DNA of 8,951 bases from Betaproteobacteria bacterium (lineage in GTDB: Bacteria > Pseudomonadota > Gammaproteobacteria > Burkholderiales > Burkholderiaceae_C): positions 1-8,951 of the forward strand of contig VBCQ01000344.1 of the NCBI GenBank assembly GCA_005882155.1, in the 5' to 3' direction. Numbering within the stretch: position 1 is the stretch's first letter; every line of letters starts with the position of its first letter. A program made the translations under genes and the position numbers. Below the pieces are notes generated by a model. The model saw only the letters and a program-made list of their open reading frames with translations. It was not told the origin of the DNA and searched no databases. This document shows, in pieces, positions 1-8,499 of the stretch.

Positions 1-1
1 C

Positions 2-2230
<2,229 letters not shown>

Positions 2231-2233
2231 GTT

Positions 2234-2271
2234 CCCTCTCCCTCTGGGAGAGGGTTAGGGTGAGGGCGCGG
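2234..2271 (+). repeat. REP-like palindromic repeat, copy A
   Basis: A perfect 9-bp stem (CCCTCTCCC at 2234-2242, GGGAGAGGG at 2246-2254) closes a 3-nt TCT loop and is followed by a GTTAGGGTGAGGG-type tail. All 38 bases recur in inverted orientation at 8431-8468. It begins 3 nt after the ppc stop. Intergenic repeats of this form are common in high-GC proteobacteria and often give rise to spurious peptides of the LTLTLSQRE type. The hairpin could stabilise the ppc mRNA 3' end or attenuate transcription, but there is no T-run, so it is not a canonical intrinsic terminator. Confidence 0.88.
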
Positions 2272-2300
2272 TGGCGGAAGTGAGGCCGCTCGCATTCCAT

Positions 2301-2329
2301 TTGCCGTTGTGCGATCAATGTACTAACAT
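2301..2329 (+). promoter_or_regulatory. Probable sigma70-type promoter of the toxin-antitoxin operon
   Basis: TTGCCG (2301-2306) and TAACAT (2324-2329) are separated by exactly 17 nt and resemble the -35 and -10 consensus elements, with four of six matches in the -10. The local sequence is clearly richer in A/T than its surroundings. The -10 ends 31 nt before the antitoxin ATG at 2361, leaving room for a short leader. Read by eye only; no transcript data. Confidence 0.45.
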
Positions 2330-2340
2330 TGCTCACATTG
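2316..2340. promoter_or_regulatory. Putative operator: palindrome plus third half-site
   Basis: CAATGT (2316-2321) and ACATTG (2326-2331) form a perfect 6-bp inverted repeat with a 4-nt centre. A third ACATTG follows at 2335-2340, giving three copies of one hexamer in 25 bp. The palindrome covers the proposed -10 element. Ribbon-helix-helix antitoxins usually bind such short palindromes alone or with their toxin to repress their own operon, so this is the likely TacA/TacAT binding site (inference from family behaviour and position). Confidence 0.55.
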
Positions 2341-2360
2341 AACAAACTCAAGACCCACCC

Positions 2361-2654
2361 ATGACTGACGTCGCACAGCGGTCGACTTCTCGCTCCTCCC
2401 GGCTCGGGATCCGCGCCACGCCTGCGCAAGAGGCAATTCTCAAGCGCGCGGCGGAAGCTCGTCACAAATCCCTGACCGAATTCATTCTCGACAGCGCGTG
2501 CAGCGCAGCCGAGCAGACTCTGCTTGACCAGCGTCTGTTTGTGGTACCCACCGCTCAGTACGAGGCCTTGCTCAAAATGCTCGACCGGCCGGCGCGGGCA
2601 AACCCAGGTCTGAAGCGACTGTTCTCGAAGAAGGCTCCCTGGGAGAAGCGCTGA
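2361..2654 (+). CDS. TacA-like (DUF1778) ribbon-helix-helix antitoxin
   Basis: A 97-residue protein. Residues about 14-50 (SRLGIRATPAQEAILKRAAE and the following helix with LTEFILDSA) match the DUF1778/TacA ribbon-helix-helix DNA-binding fold. The C-terminal part, with YEALLKMLDRP and the end KRLFSKKAPWEKR, fits the segment that in TacA-type antitoxins wraps and neutralises the GNAT toxin. The ATG at 2361 is chosen because the frame's upstream GTG at 2271 overlaps the REP-like repeat and lies upstream of the proposed promoter and operator. No strong Shine-Dalgarno is visible before it. The stop TGA shares its final A with the toxin ATG (TGATG), so the two are probably translationally coupled. 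It likely represses the operon. Confidence 0.88.
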   Translation: MTDVAQRSTSRSSRLGIRATPAQEAILKRAAEARHKSLTEFILDSACSAAEQTLLDQRLFVVPTAQYEALLKMLDRPARANPGLKRLFSKKAPWEKR

Positions 2655-3163
2655 TGGTGTCTGCGCCGCGGCCACTCGGCGCGGACGATATCGTCGATGG
2701 CTTCGATTGCGGCAGACCGACGCTCAGCGAGTGGTTGACACGGCATGCCCGCCAGGCCCAGGCCAGCGGTTCGGCTCGCACGTTCGTCGTGATCGGCGGC
2801 ACAGCGGCCGAACGCCGGGTCATCGGCTACTACAGCCTGACCGTGGGGCAAGTCGACACGGTGCACGTGCCTGAGCGCATCCGCAAGGGCATGGGCCAGT
2901 ATCCGATTCCCATCGTCTTACTGGCCAGACTTGCCGTTGACCTGCAACACCACCGGCAAGGCATCGGCGCGGGCATGCTGAAAGACGCGATTTCGCGCGC
3001 CATCACCATATCCGAGCAGGCTGGCGTTCGCGCCTTGATGACCCATCCGCTCGACGCGATTGCAGCGAAGTTCTACGTCGATTTCGGCTTCGCGCCTTCA
3101 CCTGCAGGCCACGAGATGCTGCTGTTGCTGCTGAAGGATGCGCAGCGGCTGCTGCGCAGTTGA
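2654..3163 (+). CDS. TacT-like GNAT acetyltransferase toxin
   Basis: A 169-residue GNAT-fold protein. Characterised relatives (TacT, AtaT, ItaT) acetylate the amino group of aminoacyl-tRNA and stop translation; activity here is inferred from the family. Visible marks are the N-terminal FDCGRPTLSEWL (17-28), the core strand IPIVLLARLAVD (85-96), the acetyl-CoA pyrophosphate loop Q102-G-I-G105-A-G107, and KFYVDFGF (139-146), whose Tyr141 corresponds to the catalytic tyrosine of TacT. Length is typical for the family and no key residue is missing, so the toxin looks intact. It overlaps the upstream antitoxin stop by one base and ends 19 nt from the end of the convergent substrate-binding gene. 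Confidence 0.9.
   Translation: MVSAPRPLGADDIVDGFDCGRPTLSEWLTRHARQAQASGSARTFVVIGGTAAERRVIGYYSLTVGQVDTVHVPERIRKGMGQYPIPIVLLARLAVDLQHHRQGIGAGMLKDAISRAITISEQAGVRALMTHPLDAIAAKFYVDFGFAPSPAGHEMLLLLLKDAQRLLRS
3139..3158. terminator. GC-rich hairpin at the convergent gene ends, possible weak terminator
   Basis: TGCGCAGC (3139-3146) pairs perfectly with GCTGCGCA (3151-3158) across a 4-nt GGCT loop. It lies in the last codons of the toxin gene, just before the meeting point of two convergent genes. Neither strand has a T-run after it, so intrinsic termination is uncertain. It could be chance pairing in a Leu/Arg-rich coding stretch. Confidence 0.25.
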
Positions 3164-3182
3164 GCCGGCGAGCCGACGCGAG

Positions 3183-4262
3183 CTACTTCGACGCGCCGAT
3201 CTCCCAGAATCCATCTCGTGCCTGCGATTTCCGCTCGAGAACCGACGCCGGCAGCGACAGCTTGAGCGCAGCAACACGCTGCGGATCGATCAGCACGGTG
3301 GGTCGGTCGAGTTTCAAGATCGGCAGCACATCGGGCTTCATGTGGCGCTTCAAAATCTTGACCGCTTGCATCGCCGACAGGCCGCCGACCGCCGCGAAAT
3401 CCGCGCCGACGTAGAGCATCGCGCCCGGCATCCGTACCAGCGCGAACGAGATGACCGGAATGTCATGCTCGGCGCCGAAGTCGCCGAGGTCGCGCGCCGG
3501 CTCGTAGTTGCGCAGCCCATAGTAGGTATCGAGCGGAACGGCGAACATCTGCACGCCGGCGCCGTCTTCCAAGAGCTGCTTCAGCGACGGCACGATGCCG
3601 TCGTTCTTGCTGACCTGCCGCGACGACACCGTGATGCCCGCACCGGCGGCCTTCATCTTCGCGACCTGCACATGCGCCACGCCGTTCTCGTCGTCGGTAT
3701 GCACCATGCCGATCTTCTGCACCGCGGGGAAGATCTCTTTGACGATCTTCAGCGAGTCGGCCATGTCGGTATACAACGTCGCTCCGGTCACGCCGGGGCC
3801 GGCATCGCGAAACGATGTGGCGCCGACTTCGAGCGGGTTCGCCACCGCCGTGAACACGACCGGAATCTGCGCGTCGTCGAGCGCGCGGCGCGCGTACTTG
3901 GTCGCCGAAGTGCCGATCGTCAACACCAGGTCGGGCCTGGCCCGGACGATTCGCTGAGCCTCGCTGCGCACCTGCAGATAGACCCACAGCCGATTCCAGA
4001 ACCCGCCACGCTCGACGTCGGAGGCGATGCTGACCCGGTTCATCGCGAGGTTCTGCCCGAGCACGATGCCGTTGTCGCCGAGCGACCGGATGAAGCCGTC
4101 GAGCGACTCCTGATAGGGCGCGATGTCGGTGACCTGCAGCACCTCGATTCGATACGTGTGCGGCTCTTCCATCGCCGAAGGCGGCAAGGTCTCCATCGCA
4201 CGACACGACATCGACGCCGCAAGAGCGGCGACGAACACGACGCGGAACATACTTCTCATCAT
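3183..4262 (-). CDS. Orphan ABC transporter substrate-binding protein (PF04392 / COG2984 type)
   Basis: A 359-residue exported solute-binding protein of the ABC_sub_bind family (the TrpX-like group). After a signal segment it shows the family's mixed alpha/beta pattern: YRIEVLQVTDIAPYQESLDG near the N-terminus, then DLVLTIGTSATKYARR, PVVFTAVANPLEVG, a KIGMVHTDDE strand, and MLYVGADFAAVG with AVKILK near the end. The start at 4262 gives a short basic n-region and the hydrophobic stretch VVFVAALAAS. ATGs at 4307, 4289, 4259 and 4250 share the frame, and none has a strong ribosome binding site. The MSC after the hydrophobic core does not fit the lipobox at position -3, so a lipoprotein is doubtful. 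No permease or ATPase gene is adjacent, and the ligand cannot be told. It lies 96 nt downstream of algR on the same strand and could share its transcript. Confidence 0.85.
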   Translation of the reverse strand: MMRSMFRVVFVAALAASMSCRAMETLPPSAMEEPHTYRIEVLQVTDIAPYQESLDGFIRSLGDNGIVLGQNLAMNRVSIASDVERGGFWNRLWVYLQVRSEAQRIVRARPDLVLTIGTSATKYARRALDDAQIPVVFTAVANPLEVGATSFRDAGPGVTGATLYTDMADSLKIVKEIFPAVQKIGMVHTDDENGVAHVQVAKMKAAGAGITVSSRQVSKNDGIVPSLKQLLEDGAGVQMFAVPLDTYYGLRNYEPARDLGDFGAEHDIPVISFALVRMPGAMLYVGADFAAVGGLSAMQAVKILKRHMKPDVLPILKLDRPTVLIDPQRVAALKLSLPASVLERKSQARDGFWEIGASK

Positions 4263-4358
4263 CTTGGCCGAATAGAAAGCGAATCGCATTGGACTCGCTG
4301 CGGCCATGCAGAGAAATGACTTCGCGAGCCAATCTCTGGTGCGGCGACGCGCGCGCCG

Positions 4359-5079
4359 CTACAACCCCGCCGCCACCAGCGCTTCGCGCACCGCCGTCGC
4401 CTGCCGTCGTGACCTCTTCGTCGCCACCGGCCATCACGCGGCGCTCGAGCGCGCGCACCGCGCGGCGTGCAACGAGCGCGTTGCGGTGAACGCGCAGAAA
4501 CCTGTCGCCCAGGCGCTGCTCGAGATCGCTCAACGCGTCGTCGAGCACGTAGGTGTGCTCGGCCGTTCGCAAGGTGACGTATTTCAATTCGGCCTTCAGG
4601 TACAGCACTTCGGACACCGGCACGCGAACGACGCGGCCGCGGTCGCTGACGACGACGACCGGCTCGGCATCGCTCGCCGGCGCCGGCATCGCAGGGGGAA
4701 ACGCCAAGCGCTGCACCACGCGCTGCAGCGCCGCCTGCAGCCGCTCGCGGCGCACCGGCTTCGTCAGGTAGTCGACGGCGTCGAGGTCGAACGCTTTCAG
4801 CGCGTGCTCGGCATGCGCGGTGACGAAGACGACGGCGGGCGGTCGCTCGCGCTGTCGCAATTCGGCCGCGAGCTGCATGCCGTCGCGGCCCGGCATGTGG
4901 ATGTCGAGCAGCAGCACATCGCAGTGCTGCGACTCGAGCCAGACCAGCGCCTGCATCGCGTTCGCCGCCTCGCCGACGACGCTCGCCAACGGCTGCGGAC
5001 ATTCGTTGACGAGGCCGCGCAGGCGAACTCGCGCGAGCTCTTCGTCGTCGACGATCAACACTCTCAACGAAGCGCTCAC
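4359..5079 (-). pseudogene. algR: AlgR-like LytTR response regulator with frameshifted C-terminus
   Basis: A DNA-binding response regulator paired with the adjacent kinase. The receiver domain is complete: acidic pair D11/D12, phospho-acceptor D59 in LLLDIHMPG, T87 and K107 in LTKP. A LytTR domain follows (about 143-222), with VLYLKAELKYVTL and FLRVHRNALVARRAVRALERR. After about residue 222 this frame leaves the family pattern and runs on for some 300 residues through another frame of the downstream gene. The expected ending, SRRQATAVREALVAAGL then TAG, is found in a different frame at 4412-4359. From the start to that TAG is 721 nt, one base more than a multiple of three. The final LytTR strands also look shortened. 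This could be a sequencing error, a real lesion or a decayed gene. The start is GTG, inside a GTGA overlap with the kinase stop. Confidence 0.8.
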
Positions 5080-6212
5080 AGCGGCACCACGATCTGCACC
5101 CGGAACACGTCGCGGTCGCGCCGGGTCTCGAATTGCGCCGCCACATCGTGCATCAGCTGCAGCCGCCGGCGCACGTTGTGCAGCGCCATGCCGGAGCCCG
5201 GCCGCGACGGCGTCGTCGGCACGCTGTTGGTGATCGAGACCACCGCGGCGCCGAGCTTGATGCGCGTGCGCACGCGAATCACCCCGCCCTCGTTGGCCGG
5301 CTCGACGCCATGGCGCACTGCGTTCTCGACCAGCGGCTGCAGCAGCAGCGGCGGCACGCGCGCATGGCCGGCGTCGGGGTCGAGCTCCCAGCTCACCTTG
5401 AGCCGCTCGCCGAAACGGATCTGCTCGATCGCGAGGTAGCGCTTCGCGAGCTCGACTTCTTCGGCCAAGGTCACCGATTCGCCCTGGTCGGCGAGTGCGA
5501 CGCGGAACAACTCAGCCAGGTCTTCGAGCACGCCTTCGGCGCGCGCCGGGTCGAGCCGCACCAGGCTCAGCGCGGTATTGAGCGTGTTGAACAAGAAGTG
5601 CGGGCGGATGCGCGATTGCAGCTCGGCAAGCTGCGCCGTCGTGTCGGCCGGCAGCTTGGCTTGCGCGCGCAAGCGCAGCCACTGGAACATCGCGGTCGCC
5701 ATCGCGGCGCCGGCGAGCATCGGTGCGAGCCAACGAACGCCTGCGTAGGGCTCGACCCCGCTGAACCAGCCGAGCGCCCAGCCGAAGGCACCGCTGGCCG
5801 CGCCGAGCGCGATCGCAGCAAACCACTGCGCCGCCTCGGGCCAGCCGGCGAGCGGCCGCTTGAGCACGCACGCGACGAGCAGCCACAGCAGCACGCCGGG
5901 CAGTGCGACCGCCGAGCCGCCGGCCACCTGGTTGAGCCATGCGGTGGCGTTGGCGGCAACGAACATCACGCCGATCGCCATCACCGCGTGGACGAAGAGC
6001 AAGGCACGCAGCACGACGCCGATGTGGCAGACGTCGAAGGTCAGCGGCTGGCTGCGCACCGGCACTTGCGACACGGCATCGAACAGGGTGCTGCCGAACG
6101 CGCTGGTGGCGAGCTCGCCGGGTCGCGTCGAATCGCGCCAGTCGCTGCCCGAGCGCATCGTGGTGGAAGCAAAGCGGCTGTCGTCTATCGGGGTTGAGGG
6201 CGGCTGGGTCAT
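5076..6212 (-). CDS. algZ: AlgZ/FimS-like LytS-family sensor histidine kinase
   Basis: A 378-residue inner-membrane kinase of the His_kinase family (PF06580), partner of the downstream AlgR-like regulator. An N-terminal cytoplasmic tail of about 60 residues ends in FDVCHIGVVLR, like the start of AlgZ proteins. Four hydrophobic segments follow at about 66-92, 101-117, 128-150 and 159-179. Motifs are the phospho-acceptor H205 in RPHFLFNTLN, the N-box LLLQPLVENAVRHG (N297) and the G-box GSGMALHNVRRRL (339-351). The start at 6212 is chosen because the frame beyond it is the unlikely antisense of argH; ATG 6158 is an alternative, and no clear ribosome binding site is seen. Its TGA overlaps the regulator's GTG by 4 nt, suggesting coupled translation. 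In Pseudomonas the homologous pair controls alginate and twitching motility; the output here is unknown. Confidence 0.92.
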   Translation of the reverse strand: MTQPPSTPIDDSRFASTTMRSGSDWRDSTRPGELATSAFGSTLFDAVSQVPVRSQPLTFDVCHIGVVLRALLFVHAVMAIGVMFVAANATAWLNQVAGGSAVALPGVLLWLLVACVLKRPLAGWPEAAQWFAAIALGAASGAFGWALGWFSGVEPYAGVRWLAPMLAGAAMATAMFQWLRLRAQAKLPADTTAQLAELQSRIRPHFLFNTLNTALSLVRLDPARAEGVLEDLAELFRVALADQGESVTLAEEVELAKRYLAIEQIRFGERLKVSWELDPDAGHARVPPLLLQPLVENAVRHGVEPANEGGVIRVRTRIKLGAAVVSITNSVPTTPSRPGSGMALHNVRRRLQLMHDVAAQFETRRDRDVFRVQIVVPL

Positions 6213-6293
6213 GGGTGGCGTCGATAGAATCGCACCGTTCTCGCATTGTCTCCAACTCAGCGCAAACGCGGCAACGTTTTTGCGCCGCACCCG
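6213..6293. promoter_or_regulatory. Divergent promoter region between algZ and argH
   Basis: This 81-bp gap must drive two divergent genes. It contains TAGAAT (6225-6230), a five-of-six match to a -10 element for argH, but no good -35 at the usual spacing. The same place holds a small palindrome, CGAT-AGA-ATCG (6222-6232), which could be a protein site or chance. No Shine-Dalgarno is obvious on either side. Confidence 0.3.
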
Positions 6294-7691
6294 ATGTCCG
6301 CCAACCAACTCGACAAGAAGTCCCAAGCCTGGTCCGCGCTTTTTTCCGAGCCGATGAGCGAGCTGGTGCAGCGCTACACCGCAAGCGTGTTCTTCGACCA
6401 GCGGCTGTGGCGCTCCGACATCGCCGGCTCGCTCGCGCACGCCGAGATGCTTGCCGCGCAAGGCATCATCGGCGCCGACGACCTCGCCGCCATTGAAAGC
6501 GGCATGGCGCAGATCACGCAGGAGATCAAGGCCGGCGTGTTCGAGTGGAAGCTCGATCTCGAGGACGTGCACTTGAACATCGAGGCGCGCCTCACGCAGA
6601 TCGCCGGCGATGCCGGCAAGCGGCTGCACACCGGCCGCTCGCGCAACGACCAGATCGCAACCGACGTGCGGCTGTGGCTGCGCGACGAGATCGATGCGCT
6701 GGCGCCCCTGCTCGTGCAGATGCAGCTCGCGCTGGTCGACGTCGCCGAGAAGAACGTCGACACCATCCTGCCCGGCTTCACCCACATGCAGGTGGCTCAG
6801 CCGGTGAGCTTCGCGCACCACCTGCTCGCCTACGTCGAGATGTTCGCGCGTGATGCCGAGCGGCTCGCCGATGTGCGCAAGCGCGTCAACCTGCTGCCGC
6901 TCGGCGCCGCGGCGCTCGCCGGCACCAGCTACCCGCTCGACCGCGAGCGCGTGGCGAAGACGCTCGGCTTCGACGGCGTGTGCCAGAACAGCCTCGACGC
7001 GGTCAGCGACCGCGACTTCGCAATCGAGTTCGCCGGCTTCGCGAGCATCACGATGATGCATGTGTCGCGCCTCGCCGAAGAGATCGTGCTGTGGATGAGC
7101 CAGAACTTCGGCTTCATCGATCTGGCCGATCGCTACTGCACCGGCTCGTCGATCATGCCGCAGAAGCGCAACCCCGATGTCGCCGAGCTCGCGCGCGGCA
7201 AGAGCGGCCGCGTGTTCGGGCACCTGATGGGGCTGCTGACGCTGATGAAGGGCCAGCCGCTGACCTACAACAAGGACAACCAGGAAGACAAGGAGCCGCT
7301 GTTCGACAGTGTCGACACGCTGCGCGACACCTTGCGCATCATGGCCGAGATGGTCGGCGGCATCGTCGTCAAGCCCGAGGCGATGGAGCGCGCGGCTTTG
7401 AAGGGCTACGCCACTGCAACCGATCTCGCCGATTACCTCGCGAAGAAAGGCCTGCCGTTCCGCGACGCGCACGAGACGGTGGCGCACGCGGTGAAGCACG
7501 CGATCGCGCAAGGCATCGACCTGAGCGAGCTGCCGCTGGCAACCTTGCAGGGCTTCAATGCGGCGATCGGCGACGACGTGTTTCAGGTGCTGAGCCTGCG
7601 CGGCTCGCTGAATGCGCGAAGCGTGCTCGGTGGCACCGCGCCGCAGCAAGTGCGTGCGCAACTCGCGCGGCATCGCATGCGCTTGAGCTGA
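6294..7691 (+). CDS. argH: Argininosuccinate lyase
   Basis: A cytosolic enzyme for the last step of arginine synthesis, splitting argininosuccinate into arginine and fumarate. The protein has 465 residues, the usual family length, and belongs to the aspartase/fumarase superfamily. Visible motifs are HTGRSRND (112-119), the catalytic histidine H164 in GFTHMQVAQPVSFAHH, and the signature loop GSSIMPQKRNP (284-294) carrying the catalytic serine, followed by KGQPLTYNKDNQEDKE. The frame opens upstream at a TTG (6246), but the ATG at 6294 gives the expected N-terminus (MSANQLDKKSQAWS). A methyltransferase gene starts 10 nt after the stop and is probably co-transcribed. The antisense strand is also open over the whole gene, a high-GC artefact. 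Confidence 0.98.
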   Translation: MSANQLDKKSQAWSALFSEPMSELVQRYTASVFFDQRLWRSDIAGSLAHAEMLAAQGIIGADDLAAIESGMAQITQEIKAGVFEWKLDLEDVHLNIEARLTQIAGDAGKRLHTGRSRNDQIATDVRLWLRDEIDALAPLLVQMQLALVDVAEKNVDTILPGFTHMQVAQPVSFAHHLLAYVEMFARDAERLADVRKRVNLLPLGAAALAGTSYPLDRERVAKTLGFDGVCQNSLDAVSDRDFAIEFAGFASITMMHVSRLAEEIVLWMSQNFGFIDLADRYCTGSSIMPQKRNPDVAELARGKSGRVFGHLMGLLTLMKGQPLTYNKDNQEDKEPLFDSVDTLRDTLRIMAEMVGGIVVKPEAMERAALKGYATATDLADYLAKKGLPFRDAHETVAHAVKHAIAQGIDLSELPLATLQGFNAAIGDDVFQVLSLRGSLNARSVLGGTAPQQVRAQLARHRMRLS

Positions 7692-7701
7692 CGCGCTGGT
7701 C

Positions 7702-8409
7702 ATGCGCTTCGCTGGATCGGGGCCCGGCACGCAAACGCGCGACGGGTGTTCGGTCGAGCTGTATTTGCGGCTGCCGTATCGCGGCGAAATCGATTTCCTC
7801 GCCGATCAGCTTCCCCGCAGCGCATCGGTGCTCGAGCTCGGCTGCGGTGTCGGCAGGCTGACGCGGGTGCTGCTCGGCTTTGGCTTATGCGTCACGGCCG
7901 TCGACAACTCGAGCGAGATGCTCTCGCATGTGCCGATCGCGGCGCAGCGAGTCGAGGCCGACATCGAGACCCTGCGATTGAGCGATCGCTTCGACGCGGT
8001 GCTACTGGCGAGTTGCTTGATCAACGTGCCCGATGCCGCGCTGCGCGACGCGTTTCTGCGCTGCGCGCGCGAGCATTTGATGGCGGACGGCGTGCTGTTC
8101 TTCGAGCGCCACGATGCGGCTTGGCTGCGAAGTGTCGAGGCGGGTCGCGTCGGCGATGCGGGAGCGGTGCGTACGAGTGTGCGTGAGGTTCACCGCGAGG
8201 GCGACTGTGTGGGAATGTGCGCCGTCTATGAGCATGAAGGTCTGGAATGGGAGCAGCGCTTCACGACGCAAGTGCTCGACGATGCGGACGTCGATCACGC
8301 GCTTGCGCAGTCAGGCTTCGGGCCTGCCACTTGGATCGACGAGCGGCGTCGTTGGGGCAAGTCAGCGGCGCTGCATTCCCCCTCTCCCTCTGGGAGAGGG
8401 CTGGGGTGA
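7702..8409 (+). CDS. Class I SAM-dependent methyltransferase, C-terminus running into a repeat
   Basis: A 235-residue protein with a Rossmann-type methyltransferase core. Motif I is VLELGCGVG (43-51), the SAM-ribose acidic residue is D68 in VTAVDNSSEML, and RFDAVLLASCLINVPDAALRD with the strand DGVLFFERHD corresponds to motifs IV and V. The substrate cannot be inferred. The ATG at 7702 lies 10 nt after argH, suggesting one transcript; the ribosome binding site is weak. The last dozen residues (LHSPSPSGRGLG) and the TGA are encoded by the REP-like repeat beginning at 8378, so the natural end was probably near RRRWGK and was changed by repeat insertion. Confidence 0.82.
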   Translation: MRFAGSGPGTQTRDGCSVELYLRLPYRGEIDFLADQLPRSASVLELGCGVGRLTRVLLGFGLCVTAVDNSSEMLSHVPIAAQRVEADIETLRLSDRFDAVLLASCLINVPDAALRDAFLRCAREHLMADGVLFFERHDAAWLRSVEAGRVGDAGAVRTSVREVHREGDCVGMCAVYEHEGLEWEQRFTTQVLDDADVDHALAQSGFGPATWIDERRRWGKSAALHSPSPSGRGLG

Positions 8410-8412
8410 GGG
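8378..8412 (+). repeat. REP-like palindromic repeat, copy B
   Basis: Same unit as the copy after ppc: the CCCTCTCCC / GGGAGAGGG stem with a TCT loop, but with a GCTGGGGTGAGGG tail instead of GTTAGGGTGAGGG. It overlaps the 3' end of the methyltransferase frame and supplies its stop codon (TGA at 8407-8409). Confidence 0.85.
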
Positions 8413-8430
8413 CCAGTGGCACCTCGACCG

Positions 8431-8468
8431 CCGCGCCCTCACCCTAACCCTCTCCCAGAGGGAGAGGG
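8431..8468 (-). repeat. REP-like palindromic repeat, copy C, inverted
   Basis: The reverse complement is identical over 38 nt to the copy at 2234-2271. With the forward unit 8378-8412 it forms an inverted pair separated by a short spacer, like the paired REP (BIME) arrangement known in enterobacteria and pseudomonads. The pair could fold into one long stem or two separate hairpins between the methyltransferase and hydrolase genes. Apart from the two units, the interval 8410-8499 holds only the hydrolase leader. Confidence 0.87.
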
Positions 8469-8499
8469 GACCGTCAGCTCTGTGTTTGGAAAGTCCCCA

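Noticed and set aside
2234..2254. Hairpin after ppc as a Rho-independent terminator
   Set aside because: The stem is strong but followed by GTTAGGGTGAGGG rather than a T-run, and the same unit occurs elsewhere as a repeat; annotated as repeat instead.
3138..4319. 393-codon plus-strand frame opposite the substrate-binding gene
   Set aside because: His/Arg-rich composition without a domain; the opposite strand has a signal peptide and conserved family motifs.
3463..4358. Extension of the response-regulator frame to 538 residues
   Set aside because: The extra 300 residues are low-complexity, Arg/Ala/Gly-rich, and read another frame of the well-supported substrate-binding gene; the extension is a consequence of the frameshift, not a fusion protein.
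6213..7730. Long open antisense frame over all of argH, joined to the kinase frame
   Set aside because: Its composition (His/Arg/Ala/Val-rich, no domain) is the shadow of argH in GC-rich DNA; kinase homology starts only near 6212.
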